A DNA stretch of 64,000 nucleotides from assembly GCF_004378255.1 (NCBI RefSeq), contig NZ_SNQG01000001.1, positions 744,001 through 808,000 on the forward strand. Reading direction: 5' to 3'. The stretch's first letter is position 1. Each line of letters starts with the position of its first letter. The notes under the pieces were generated by a model. That model was not told the origin of the DNA, made no database searches, and worked only from the letters and a program-made list of their open reading frames with translations. This DNA is from Mucilaginibacter phyllosphaerae. GTDB lineage: Bacteria; Bacteroidota; Bacteroidia; Sphingobacteriales; Sphingobacteriaceae. The translations under genes and the position numbers were made by a program. Positions 35,921-44,325 of this stretch are shown in pieces.

Positions 35921-35938
35921 TGTTTATAATTGTAAACA
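35921..35938. promoter_or_regulatory. Inverted repeat upstream of the HEPN-like module
   Basis: TGTTTA-TAATTG-TAAACA lies 28 bases before the start of the two-gene module in a very AT-rich leader. The position suits an operator for autoregulation, as in toxin-antitoxin pairs, but this is only inferred from symmetry and place. Confidence 0.45.
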
Positions 35939-35966
35939 GCAAAAAGTCGAAATTGCCAACAACGCC

Positions 35967-36443
35967 ATGAGTACCGTAACAGCCTCCGCCACCTCACCGA
36001 GCACTAACACTGACGGGTTTGTTCACTTTGTGCTTGACCAAATAAAAAGCACAGCTGAACATTCAAAAGAACTGCTATCCTCTGGCGCTAAAACGGGGCT
36101 TGCTCAACTTATTGAGCAATTGGCCATAGATCCATTAACATTTAACATTGATGCCTTAAAAAGATATCACGCTGAGTTATTAAAATATGTTGACATCTAT
36201 GTTGTAGCTTACATGCGAACAAAGCAAACTTTTATTAATAAGCTGTACAAATATTCTACAACCACAGGCATTAATTATTTTATGGTCTTAAATGAAGACA
36301 ATACGGAAAACAGAGAAGTATTTTTTCAGTTATTAGATCATTATGAAAACTTAAAAATAAATGCTGTACTTCCTATAAACGTTTCCTTTCTTCCAAAAGA
36401 AGCTGTAGGTCAAATTGATGTTGAAGAGATTGCTTTAGTTTAA
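35967..36443 (+). CDS. First gene of an accessory two-gene module
   Basis: 158 residues, not recognised. A Ser/Thr-rich N-terminus (STVTASATSPSTNTDGF) precedes helices (SKELLSSGAKTGLAQLIEQL, LKRYHAELLKYVDIYVVAYM), then an alpha/beta C-terminus. There is no membrane segment or nucleotidyltransferase motif. Its TAA overlaps the next ATG by one base, so the two are made together. AT-rich and unrelated to the surrounding tail genes, it is an accessory cargo gene. Confidence 0.72.
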   Translation: MSTVTASATSPSTNTDGFVHFVLDQIKSTAEHSKELLSSGAKTGLAQLIEQLAIDPLTFNIDALKRYHAELLKYVDIYVVAYMRTKQTFINKLYKYSTTTGINYFMVLNEDNTENREVFFQLLDHYENLKINAVLPINVSFLPKEAVGQIDVEEIALV

Positions 36444-36850
36444 TGAACGAATATCATCAGCAAGCTATACACAATAAAAATTTCTTAGAGTGTATTAAGT
36501 CCAACTATCCTTCTAAATTTTACGACTGGAAAATAACAGTTATATTTTATATAGCTATTCATTTGCTAAAAGCGCTTGGTAAGAAAAGGAACACTCTCAT
36601 AGGTGAAAGCCATTATGATATTTTTAATAATTTTGACCCTGGCCGTACTGCAAAACCTGTAACAACAATTCCACCTGAAATTTGGACAACATATAAAAGG
36701 CTGTATAAATACTCAAAAAGTTCAAGATATGATGGAATTGCGAATCAGTCAATACGTGATTTGGCATTAAAAGCTGATTACGATGAGGTGGTTAAACTGA
36801 AAGCTGAGTATTGCCAATATATGGATAGCCAGCATCTGAGATTGGTATAA
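36443..36850 (+). CDS. HEPN-like protein, second gene of accessory module
   Basis: 135 residues. The segment KFYDWKITVIFYIAIHLLKA followed by a His-containing loop (GESHYDIF) and helical C-terminus resembles the HEPN-like helical proteins with DWaitv.FYaaLH. The canonical R-X4-6-H RNase motif is not clearly present (Arg and His are seven residues apart in KRNTLIGESH). HEPN proteins are frequent in toxin-antitoxin and abortive-infection systems, so with its partner this may be a prophage-carried defence pair. Confidence 0.62.
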   Translation: MNEYHQQAIHNKNFLECIKSNYPSKFYDWKITVIFYIAIHLLKALGKKRNTLIGESHYDIFNNFDPGRTAKPVTTIPPEIWTTYKRLYKYSKSSRYDGIANQSIRDLALKADYDEVVKLKAEYCQYMDSQHLRLV

Positions 36851-37013
36851 TTAATTTCTTCTTTTGATGATAATATTACGCTCAGTAATATTATATCTTT
36901 CCAAAACATTCTCAAGCATCATAGCTTCTGCGTTATTTTGTTTTGATATTTTTCTTAGTAACATGATGATGTAGCTTTTTTTTTAGTCCGGATACATCTA
37001 AATCAATCTTCAT
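36851..37013 (-). pseudogene. Small antisense ORF broken at an A9 tract
   Basis: On the minus strand the ATG at 37013 opens KIDLDVSGLKKK, then a run of nine A (T9 at 36976-36984 on the plus strand) breaks the frame. With one A fewer, the reading continues for 53 residues to RYNITERNIIIKRRN and TAA at 36851. It could be a slippage-regulated gene, a recent frameshift or a sequencing error. The C-terminal pattern (NITERNIII) weakly resembles the antisense ORF at 44326-44463 (GIQREDIFII). Confidence 0.45.
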
Positions 37014-37057
37014 ACGCCTTTATTTCTTCCGAATAATAACATCTCCTCTTTTTGGAA

Positions 37058-37154
37058 GGGTGCGTTAGCCTGTGTAGTAGCAGGGAGGGGTTTAGGCGAC
37101 TATCCCCTTTCCTACTGCAACCCTCCTGCTAAGATGGATCGCACTACCCAACGC
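37058..37154. ncRNA. Possible structured RNA or palindromic repeat element
   Basis: A GC-rich island of nested dyads in AT-rich DNA: outer GCGTT (37062) with AACGC (37150), middle AGCAGGGAGGG with CCCTCCTGCT (37121-37130), and inner GGGGTTTAG with CTATCCCC around GCGA. It lies in the 430-base gap between the HEPN-like module and the tail protein. It may be an RNA or an intergenic repeat I half-recognise. No flanking reverse transcriptase or nuclease exists. Confidence 0.4.
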
Positions 37155-37283
37155 TCTTAATTAATTGTGCCATAATGTATTATTCCAATCGGAATATACC
37201 GCATTGTTAACCAAACGCCAAGCCGCACATCAAATTTCTTTTGAGGCTTTACCCATATACATAAAACAACTATCACATAAAAA

Positions 37284-39401
37284 ATGAATTTAGTAGCCTA
37301 TATCAACACCTACCACCTGCACGCTGTTACGCTGGATACGTATGGCAGCCAATCGCAGCAGGCACGGGTATCCATAGAAATTTTTGATACCGCAACCGGG
37401 CAGCCCACCAATGGTAACAACTGCAGGGTAACCTACAGGGTTACCGACGAATACGGCAATACCAGTGTAAACACCGTAACCGTACCGGGCATGAAACTGG
37501 TTATTTATGAAGGCGAAATTGGCCGGGTAAATTTTAACAGCAGCCGCGAGGTACTGTCATCTACCTTAAAAAGTTTTGATTTTGTATCGGTAACAGAGGG
37601 CGACGGAGGTGCTATAGCCAATCCCTTACCGCTATTTAGCGAAATACGGATAAACAGTGTTACGGTAGCCCGCCCGGAATCTGCACCCGGTGCGGCCAAC
37701 GGTGAAATTACGGTTGACGCTTATTCCAACTATCTGCCGCTTGCCTATCAGCTAAATGGCAGCCTTACCCAGTCATCGCCCGTATTTACCGGGCTGGCCG
37801 GCGGCAATTACACAATAACGGTTATTGATTCTGCCGATTATGCGCTTAACCGGTCGGTTTTTGTCCCTACTGTAAACAGCCTATTACAGGCCGATCCGAC
37901 GGTTACCCTGCCCGGCGGCAATGTATCGCGCTGGAATGCCGCCTTTAACCCTGTTGTGTTTACCTATCAGCGTAAGGATTTTGCGGTTACCAGCCTGCAG
38001 CTGCATACCGAAACCGGCACTACCCGGGTATCTGTAGATGCTGATATAGCTGCCGTGCAGCCGGGCGATAGGATCTACATCGAAACCCCGGTATGTACAG
38101 GCACATACAGCGTAACAAGTATTTATTCACCTGCTGCGTACTTACCGGCCGTATTGGTTATTGATGCGCCGTTTACAGCAAACAGTACGGGCTTCATCAA
38201 CATTAACCGCTTGCGGCCCTATTACAAAATGCTTACCCGCATCAGCTTTTTTGATAAGATAACGGGCCGCCAAAGCAACATTACATCTACCAACCGCCCC
38301 AATAACCGCGGCATCATCCGGGCAGATCTGTCTAATTTTTTGCAAAGCCTGCTGCGCGCCAAAGACGAAAGCGATTACACGCAAACCAACCACCGCGACC
38401 TTAACCTGAGCGCCAGCTACCAGGTATCGTACGCCGAACATTGGGATGATGACACGCCCGAAGGCCATACCACAACTTATAGCAGCATAGATCACCCTTT
38501 TTATGTGGTTTACGCGGCCAAACAATTGGGCGAGCTTTATGGCGGCAACCTGGCGGCTTATGTGCCGTTTGCAAGCACCCCTAACGGTGCCGGTAAAGCC
38601 CGGTGGATAACCGATTTTGCAGAGCCGGCATACAGCAACGGCTACCCCTTTGATATCAGCTTTATTTACAGTGACGATTTGGTGGGCAGGGAATTATATG
38701 CCGAACTTACCCTGCTGGATATTAACCGCAGCCCATTACCAGGCGGCACACAAAGCAGCTATTTATTAAATGAAGATGGATCGTGGTTACTGAACAGTGA
38801 TGGCAGCAGGCTGGTAATTGCCAGGCAAAGCCAGTCGGTATTGCCGGTACCGGGGCAATTGGGATTAAACCGGTTACTTGTAAAAGGCCCCTTTAGCGAT
38901 GAGGTTTATTATATCAGCCTCATCCTTAAATATAACGATGAGGATGGTATAGCCCACGCGATTACCCAAACCCAAACCATCCGGATGGATGATGCAGTGG
39001 ACGACCAGAGTATCTATCTGCGCTGGATAGGCTTAAGCGGCAGCTGGAACTACTACCGCTTTGTGTACAACCAGGAAGTAAGCCTGGATGTGCAGAACGC
39101 CGTCATCATCAAAAACTACGTAAGCGACTGGGCAAATCAGGACAGTATCGAAGAGGTGATCAGCAAAACGGCGGGCCAAAAAGTAAAAGTCATGGCCGAG
39201 GATCTCTCCGTAGCAGACATTAAGGGCCTGCAATCCATCAAATATTCGCCCAAGGTGCAAATGCTGGTGAACAAAAACCCGGTAAAATGGCAAACCATCG
39301 TTATCAACACCGCCACTTACAGCGAATACGAAACCCGCAACGGCCAGGCGCCGTTCAGCCTAACCTTTAATCTGCCGGCTATAAATATACAGGCGCAGTA
39401 A
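37284..39401 (+). CDS. Phage tail/fibre protein with a SprB-like repeat
   Basis: 705 residues, beta-rich. Near residues 130-190 it carries a segment of SprB-repeat type: GAANGEITVDAYSNYLPLAY, then SSPVFTGLAGGNYTITVIDS. The rest shows fibronectin-like strands and a repeated LLNEDGSWLLNSDGSRLV stretch near 495-515. No signal peptide is present, as expected for a virion protein. It is probably a baseplate or fibre component. SprB repeats are known from the gliding adhesins of Bacteroidota, so the presence in a tail gene is notable. Confidence 0.72.
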   Translation: MNLVAYINTYHLHAVTLDTYGSQSQQARVSIEIFDTATGQPTNGNNCRVTYRVTDEYGNTSVNTVTVPGMKLVIYEGEIGRVNFNSSREVLSSTLKSFDFVSVTEGDGGAIANPLPLFSEIRINSVTVARPESAPGAANGEITVDAYSNYLPLAYQLNGSLTQSSPVFTGLAGGNYTITVIDSADYALNRSVFVPTVNSLLQADPTVTLPGGNVSRWNAAFNPVVFTYQRKDFAVTSLQLHTETGTTRVSVDADIAAVQPGDRIYIETPVCTGTYSVTSIYSPAAYLPAVLVIDAPFTANSTGFININRLRPYYKMLTRISFFDKITGRQSNITSTNRPNNRGIIRADLSNFLQSLLRAKDESDYTQTNHRDLNLSASYQVSYAEHWDDDTPEGHTTTYSSIDHPFYVVYAAKQLGELYGGNLAAYVPFASTPNGAGKARWITDFAEPAYSNGYPFDISFIYSDDLVGRELYAELTLLDINRSPLPGGTQSSYLLNEDGSWLLNSDGSRLVIARQSQSVLPVPGQLGLNRLLVKGPFSDEVYYISLILKYNDEDGIAHAITQTQTIRMDDAVDDQSIYLRWIGLSGSWNYYRFVYNQEVSLDVQNAVIIKNYVSDWANQDSIEEVISKTAGQKVKVMAEDLSVADIKGLQSIKYSPKVQMLVNKNPVKWQTIVINTATYSEYETRNGQAPFSLTFNLPAINIQAQ

Positions 39402-39406
39402 TTTTA

Positions 39407-39499
39407 GGCCATAGTCCATGGTCGATAGTCAATAGCAATACATTTTACTAACCGATATTTAATGCTCCAAAGCCATGGACTATCGACCATGGACTATGG
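39407..39499. repeat. Perfect 22-bp inverted repeat (CCATAGTCCATGG type)
   Basis: CCATAGTCCATGGTCGATAG... at 39409-39430 is exactly complementary to 39478-39499. The 47-base loop is AT-rich. It sits between two tail genes and shares the CATAGTC word with the heptamer array at 22189. Confidence 0.93.
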
Positions 39500-39514
39500 A
39501 CCTTTTCAAACCCC

Positions 39515-41578
39515 ATGACCCAACTCCAACTATATATCAACGACGAACTGGTTGACCTGAGCGACGACAGCCCTATTGCGCTTACCTTCCAGATCAACAA
39601 CCTGGCCGAGGTTAAAAACCAGCAGGGCAACACCAGCAACCAGTTTAAGCTGCCGTTAACCCAGCGCAACCGGCAGATCCTGGGCTTTCCGGATGAGGTG
39701 GCTTTTACCACCAATCTGCCTTATGATAATTATCAGGCTAAAATTATTCAGGATGGGCTGGAGATTGTGCCTGCAGGTATAGCTGTGTTAAATAACATCG
39801 AAAACGATACCGCAGCCATTACCATACTTAGCGGCAACGTTGATTTTTTTGACGCTATCGATTATAAAATATATGACATGGGCGATAGCACAACCACCGT
39901 GGGCTTGCAAAAAATATTTCAATCCTATGAACACAGCTGGACCATTGATAACGTATTGGCATCACAAACCCGTACCGAAGGCTGGATCTGGCCGGTGGTA
40001 GATTATGGCCGGCTATTGTACCCTACAGACCCGGTGATGATGGACGTAAGGGATATGCGCCCCGGCTTTTTTGTAAAAACCGCTATCGAACTGATGGCCA
40101 AACAAGCCGGTTATAAAATAAACCCCAACTCGTTTTTATTAAAACAGCCTTTGTATGATAAATTGATTGTACAATTTGCCAACGATAATTTTGAACACGG
40201 CAGCGATATTCAAAACCAGCCAGATTATTACGGGGCCACGGCTTACATTAAGCCAACGCTGAATGTAAACCATTTAACCGTACGTGATAATGCGGGTATT
40301 ATACCCTTCAGCAACATCGGGGCCGATCAGTTGCAGCAATACAACGGCACCAGGTTTACGGCCCGCAACGTAAGTACAGTAAACGTCAGCGTAAAGATCC
40401 CAAAATTCAGGCTGCAGGGGCGTGTTACCGGATACCCCGCATCTGTCAACATAATTATTTATAAACATAGCAGCCTGGGCGATGAGCAGCTATCGGTACT
40501 TAACTACGATTTTTCTGAATGGAATAATAACGACCGTATATCCGGAAACGGCGGTAATATCTATGGCTGGCACGAATTTGAACAGCGAATACTTTCTGCT
40601 GATGCCGAACTAACTGTTGGTGATGAGATCAGCATCCGGTATGAATTTTTTGGTAATACCCATGCCTCTTTTACCTTATACGAAGGCGCATCGCTTATTA
40701 TTAAGACCCTAAACCTGAATGTATTGTATAAGCAGCCGGTGCAATGCGAGCGCATCTTCCCGGATATTGGCCAAAAGGATTTTTTGAAGGACATCCTGCA
40801 GCGTTTCGGCATCATTTGCCAAACAGACAATACCAATCGCACCATCACCTTCGCATCGTTCAGGGATATTGTGGAGCGCATCCCCGCTGCCAAAAACTGG
40901 ACGGCCAAATGCCTGGACCAGGGCAAAAACATATCCTTCCAACTGGGTGGGTACGCGCAGGTTAACTACCTTAAAAATAAGGAGGACGATAACATTCTGC
41001 CCAAAAAGTACGGCGATGCACAGATAGAGGTAAAAGATAAAACCCTGCCTGCCACTACCACCCTTTTCGAAAGCCAGTTCGCCCCCACCTTAAACCGCTC
41101 GTTTATCAACGGTACCATAGCCCTGATAGATAAGGTAGACCATACCGACGCTGCCAATACCGAATACAACGTTAGTACAGCACCCCGGCTGCTGATAGAT
41201 AAAAAGGTGAATTTGTTAAATTTGAGTAAAGCCATAACTTTTACAGACGGCACCACAACCCGCGTTTACAACGATACTATATCTACCCCGTATTTTTACA
41301 AACCCGACGGCGACTTTAACCTGTGCTTTAGCGATATGCCCGGCACAGCAGGCTCGTTAAAAGGACTGAAAAACAATTACTACCCCGAACTGGAGAAGAT
41401 ACTGCAGCAAACCAAAAAGGTAGACCGCTTTTTTATGCTCTCGCCACGCGACATTCTGGAGCTGGACCTGCTGATACCTATTTACCTGGAGCAGGACAGC
41501 GCCTATTATTACATCAATAAAATAGATAGTTGGCGTAAAGACCAACCCGTAAAGGTAGAGTTGGTGAAGCTGGGGTAA
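39515..41578 (+). CDS. Phage tail/baseplate structural protein
   Basis: 687 residues. The start MTQLQLYINDELVDLSDDSP then NTSNQFKLPLTQRNRQILG belongs to a type of Bacteroidota phage structural proteins whose first domain recalls baseplate or tail-hub modules. The rest mixes beta domains. It has no enzyme motif or signal peptide. Position between the SprB-like tail protein and the tape measure region supports a tail-tip role. Confidence 0.65.
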   Translation: MTQLQLYINDELVDLSDDSPIALTFQINNLAEVKNQQGNTSNQFKLPLTQRNRQILGFPDEVAFTTNLPYDNYQAKIIQDGLEIVPAGIAVLNNIENDTAAITILSGNVDFFDAIDYKIYDMGDSTTTVGLQKIFQSYEHSWTIDNVLASQTRTEGWIWPVVDYGRLLYPTDPVMMDVRDMRPGFFVKTAIELMAKQAGYKINPNSFLLKQPLYDKLIVQFANDNFEHGSDIQNQPDYYGATAYIKPTLNVNHLTVRDNAGIIPFSNIGADQLQQYNGTRFTARNVSTVNVSVKIPKFRLQGRVTGYPASVNIIIYKHSSLGDEQLSVLNYDFSEWNNNDRISGNGGNIYGWHEFEQRILSADAELTVGDEISIRYEFFGNTHASFTLYEGASLIIKTLNLNVLYKQPVQCERIFPDIGQKDFLKDILQRFGIICQTDNTNRTITFASFRDIVERIPAAKNWTAKCLDQGKNISFQLGGYAQVNYLKNKEDDNILPKKYGDAQIEVKDKTLPATTTLFESQFAPTLNRSFINGTIALIDKVDHTDAANTEYNVSTAPRLLIDKKVNLLNLSKAITFTDGTTTRVYNDTISTPYFYKPDGDFNLCFSDMPGTAGSLKGLKNNYYPELEKILQQTKKVDRFFMLSPRDILELDLLIPIYLEQDSAYYYINKIDSWRKDQPVKVELVKLG

Positions 41579-41618
41579 CTTAAACTATAAAGCCAGGGAA
41601 GTTTTGGTTAAAACTTTA

Positions 41619-41650
41619 TTTGCATTTGCCAAATCTCATTTTTATATTTA
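41619..41650 (+). promoter_or_regulatory. Independent promoter of membrane cargo protein A
   Basis: TTTG (41619-41622), 20-base spacer, TATATTTA (41643-41650). The promoter at 43449-43480 has the same two boxes and identical spacing, and both are followed by CCAATAAAATTAGCAAAA before the ATG. Confidence 0.75.
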
Positions 41651-41676
41651 CCAATAAAATTAGCAAAACCTAAATT

Positions 41677-42300
41677 ATGCCTTTAAATCAATTATCTGCA
41701 GTAAATCAATCAAAAAAACGCAAACTTCTTATGAGAAGCGGATATGCGGCTATTATTTTTTTAGCAGCAGGGCTACTTATTTTTTTTAATTTCAATAAGC
41801 TATATGCAGCTTATATTTACACATTTAAAACTGAAAAATTTGAACGGGGGGATAAGGTGTATGCCTCAAATGCCTTGATCGATACAAAAAGTAAAGAAAC
41901 TGTAGTTGCAGCTTTACGAATGATAAGGCCGATGACGGAAAAAGAAATTAAAGATATTATTATGATGTCCAGAGATCAACGCATGCGCTTTTTAAAGGTT
42001 GCCCGAAACCCCAATTCAAAGCCGTATGTAACTTATTTGATGTCATATTTTGATACAAAAGAAATATACAAAACCAAAATTACAGTTATTGGAGAGTATG
42101 AAACTAAATCGTTCACACGCTTAAGACCCCTCAACCAGAATAAAATAATATACGGCACTTTTTATGCGCTTAAACCTAACAAAAAAACCTATCGCTTTCA
42201 ATTTAGCGATGCCGAATTACCGGAGGGTTATACTTTAGCCGATAGTCTGGTTTATGTAGACCCTTTTTTTGCAACTAATAAAATAACATCTATTAAATAA
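41677..42300 (+). CDS. Membrane-anchored cargo protein A
   Basis: 207 residues. A short basic cytoplasmic tail (QSKKRKLLMRSGYA) precedes one transmembrane helix (about residues 24-45), then a 160-residue domain probably in the periplasm. It is a diverged paralogue of the gene at 43507: both share F-x-x-GDKVY, LIRP or MIRP, KPY-x-x-YL, YAL-x-P and LADS-x-x-YV. It has its own promoter, is AT-rich, and interrupts the tail genes just upstream of the tape measure. Anchored prophage proteins in such slots often block superinfection, which is a hypothesis here. Confidence 0.75.
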   Translation: MPLNQLSAVNQSKKRKLLMRSGYAAIIFLAAGLLIFFNFNKLYAAYIYTFKTEKFERGDKVYASNALIDTKSKETVVAALRMIRPMTEKEIKDIIMMSRDQRMRFLKVARNPNSKPYVTYLMSYFDTKEIYKTKITVIGEYETKSFTRLRPLNQNKIIYGTFYALKPNKKTYRFQFSDAELPEGYTLADSLVYVDPFFATNKITSIK

Positions 42301-42356
42301 AAAGCATAAGCTTTTTATTTAATAGATTATGCCAAATAGAATATAAATCATAAAAT

Positions 42357-42460
42357 ATGTCAGATCAAAATATAATGTTGATATTAGTATCAATACCTAT
42401 AGTTTGAATCAAATCCCTCAATATAAAGCTGCTTTTGACAGTTTGTGCTCCTCAGTAAAT
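42357..42460 (+). pseudogene. Relic 1 of the tape-measure 5' end
   Basis: ATG at 42357 reads MSDQNI, then with one frame change DISINTYSLNQIPQYKAAFD-SL, which lines up with the first 35 residues of the intact tape measure (SIDVEVTGDGLQQIDKYAQS, FDSL). It is heavily decayed and short. Confidence 0.6.
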
Positions 42461-42552
42461 ATTTTAATCGTTTAAGAAACTTATAAACGAATTATCTCTA
42501 AAACCGTCCCACCACCCATACCAATAGGCGTAGGATGAATATATAGGCTTAA

Positions 42553-42710
42553 CTATTCTTCTGTATAATAATATAATTGTAAATAACCACTTCTTTGATC
42601 ACGAAATATCTTTAAAATATCGTTTTGGCTAATATTATTATTATGATAAAGTCGACAAACTCTTTCTCCAACGACCACCCACTAAAAATTTTATAATTCA
42701 GTTTCCTCAT
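42553..42710 (-). pseudogene. Broken copy of the antisense small ORF
   Basis: Minus-strand ATG at 42710 reads MRKLNYKIFSGWSLEKEFVD-F. A one-base deletion in an ATAAT run moves the frame, after which it reads NNNISQNDILKIF to YYYTEE and TAG at 42553. It matches the intact 45-residue ORF at 44326-44463 (FWTREDLTKFVKEF, GIQREDIFII, LWYYA). Confidence 0.6.
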
Positions 42711-42735
42711 AAATAAAAATATACTTAATAATTAC

Positions 42736-43440
42736 ATGACTAACGATAACAAAATATCTATTGACGTAACTGTCAATTCAAATGCTGAACAGCAAATTAA
42801 CAACTACGTTAAATCGTTTGATAGCTTACGTACTCAATAAATAGCTTGTCACAACCTTTTAACTCGTTTTCAAATAATCTAAATAATTTAGATAAAAATC
42901 TATCTAAATATACAGAATCTTTAAGTCAAATTAATGCCAAAACAGGGAATTTATAGCAAGTAGCGACAGTACAGCAAGTAAAGTTTCAGGCATATCATCA
43001 TCATTTTTTGCATGGACTGAAGTTATAAGCCATTTGCGTACAGCAACATTAGGTTGGACAGCAGTCTTAACAGGTGGTTTAACACTTATTACAACATTTC
43101 TTCCCGAAATAATAAACATTGCAAAAGCGTTTTTTAATGGTAAAGATGCTGTAAACGCAATGGTAAATAATCTTAGAAACTTGAATGAGGTAATGAAGGT
43201 TTCTAACAAAGACGCCGCTTCAGAAGTTACCAGGCTTCAGGTTTTATACAAATCGGCAACTGATGTGAATAATGCACACCAAAACAGGATAAAAAGTGTA
43301 AAGGAATTACAAAAAGAATTCCCCGCCTATTTTAAAGGGATCAAAGACGAAGATGTACTGAATGATAATGCAAAGAAGAATTTCGAAGAGCTTACCAAAT
43401 CAATTTTCGAGAACGCTAAAGCCAAGGCAGCCCTAATTAA
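42736..43440 (+). pseudogene. Relic 2 of the tape-measure 5' third
   Basis: MTNDNKISIDVTVNSNAEQQ and later pieces (SLSQPFNSFSNNLNNLDKNL; FLPEIINIAKAFFNGKDAVN; SVKELQKEFPAYFKGIKDED) match residues 1 to about 235 of the intact tape measure in order, with at least two frame breaks and an early stop after SLRTQ. Similarity ends abruptly at KAKAALIK, where promoter B begins. The long open part from 43034 to 43462 is therefore a relic, not a gene. Confidence 0.9.
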
Positions 43441-43448
43441 AACCTTTA

Positions 43449-43480
43449 TTTGTTTTTCTTAAACCACACCCGTATATTTA
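43449..43480 (+). promoter_or_regulatory. Independent promoter of membrane cargo protein B
   Basis: TTTG (43449-43452), 20-base spacer, TATATTTA (43473-43480), the same spacing and downstream sequence as the promoter of cargo gene A. Confidence 0.75.
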
Positions 43481-43506
43481 CCAATAAAATTAGCAAAAAC
43501 CTAAAT

Positions 43507-44133
43507 ATGGATTCACAAAAATCAAGTAGTTATAGTACTACTAAATCGCGCAGAGGTAAATTTAAAATTTCGATTATCACTGTTTGCATTACCTGTGTGA
43601 TATTATTAGGATATTTCAACCTCAATTATTTGGTTATAGGGTACTACTATGTAGTTAAGTTTGATCATTTCAATGAGGGTGACAAGGTTTACATAGCAGA
43701 AACTTATTTCAAAAACCAAAACATAGATGCACTTGGTACAATGGAATTAATCCGTCCTTTAAAAAAAGAAGACTTGGATACTTTGGGGTATACATTTGGA
43801 GAAAAACTCAAAATATCGCCTCAGCTTAATGATACTTTAAAACCATATTTAAAGTATCTGGGCCCTTCGTTTGATATTTATAAAATGAGGCAATTCAAAT
43901 CAGGATTGATAGGAACTTTTAAAGGATACAAAATAAGATACGTGAAAGATATTAGTGGTAAATATTATGTAAGGGCTGTTTACGCACTTATAAATCCCGA
44001 TAAAAGGATTTTCAATAAAGATTACTTAGCTGTTTACCCCCCGCCGGCAAATTACATATTGGCCGATAGTGATATTTACGTAATGCCGTTAGATATAAGT
44101 AAAAACGAATTATCAAATTTCAAAAAGAAGTAA
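43507..44133 (+). CDS. Membrane-anchored cargo protein B
   Basis: 208 residues from the ATG at 43507 (an in-frame TTG at 43450 lies inside the promoter and is rejected). Basic tail (TKSRRGKFK), one transmembrane helix (about 22-44), then an external domain. It is paralogous to cargo protein A, with conserved F-N-E-GDKVY, ELIRPL, KPYLKYLG, VYALINP and YILADSDIYV. It begins exactly where tape-measure relic 2 stops. Function is unknown; lysogenic conversion or superinfection exclusion is possible. Confidence 0.75.
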   Translation: MDSQKSSSYSTTKSRRGKFKISIITVCITCVILLGYFNLNYLVIGYYYVVKFDHFNEGDKVYIAETYFKNQNIDALGTMELIRPLKKEDLDTLGYTFGEKLKISPQLNDTLKPYLKYLGPSFDIYKMRQFKSGLIGTFKGYKIRYVKDISGKYYVRAVYALINPDKRIFNKDYLAVYPPPANYILADSDIYVMPLDISKNELSNFKKK

Positions 44134-44208
44134 GTAAAATCAATTTTCTGTTATAAAAAACAATTTTTTTATTATCAATATATGCCAGATTGCATAAAAA
44201 ACACAAAT

Positions 44209-44299
44209 ATGTGTAAAAAACTTTCCGTCGATGTCACGGTAAAAGGCTATGGGCAAAAGCAAATAAATTGACTACATTAACTCATTTAACAGCTTACAT
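44209..44299 (+). pseudogene. Relic 3 of the tape-measure 5' end
   Basis: ATG at 44209 reads CKKLSVDVTVKGYGQKQIN and stop. After a one-base shift it reads IDYINSFNSLH. This matches KISIDVEVTGDGLQQIDKYA and QSFDSLR at the start of the intact tape measure 284 bases downstream. Confidence 0.75.
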
Positions 44300-44325
44300 A
44301 TTTTTATAAATGGGCTATTACACCT

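Noticed and set aside
35748-35942. 64-codon minus-strand frame upstream of the HEPN-like module
   Set aside because: Its end (YEDFLQDIIYKKAMNYV) looks faintly coding, but it covers the likely promoter and inverted repeat and has no supporting homologue in the window.
37058-37154. Structured element considered as a retron msr-msd
   Set aside because: No reverse transcriptase or effector gene lies nearby, and similar GC-rich dyads are dispersed repeats in this phylum.
43034-43462. 142-codon plus-strand frame that looks like a membrane protein gene
   Set aside because: It is the middle of tape-measure relic 2, in frame with nothing upstream, and it runs into promoter B.
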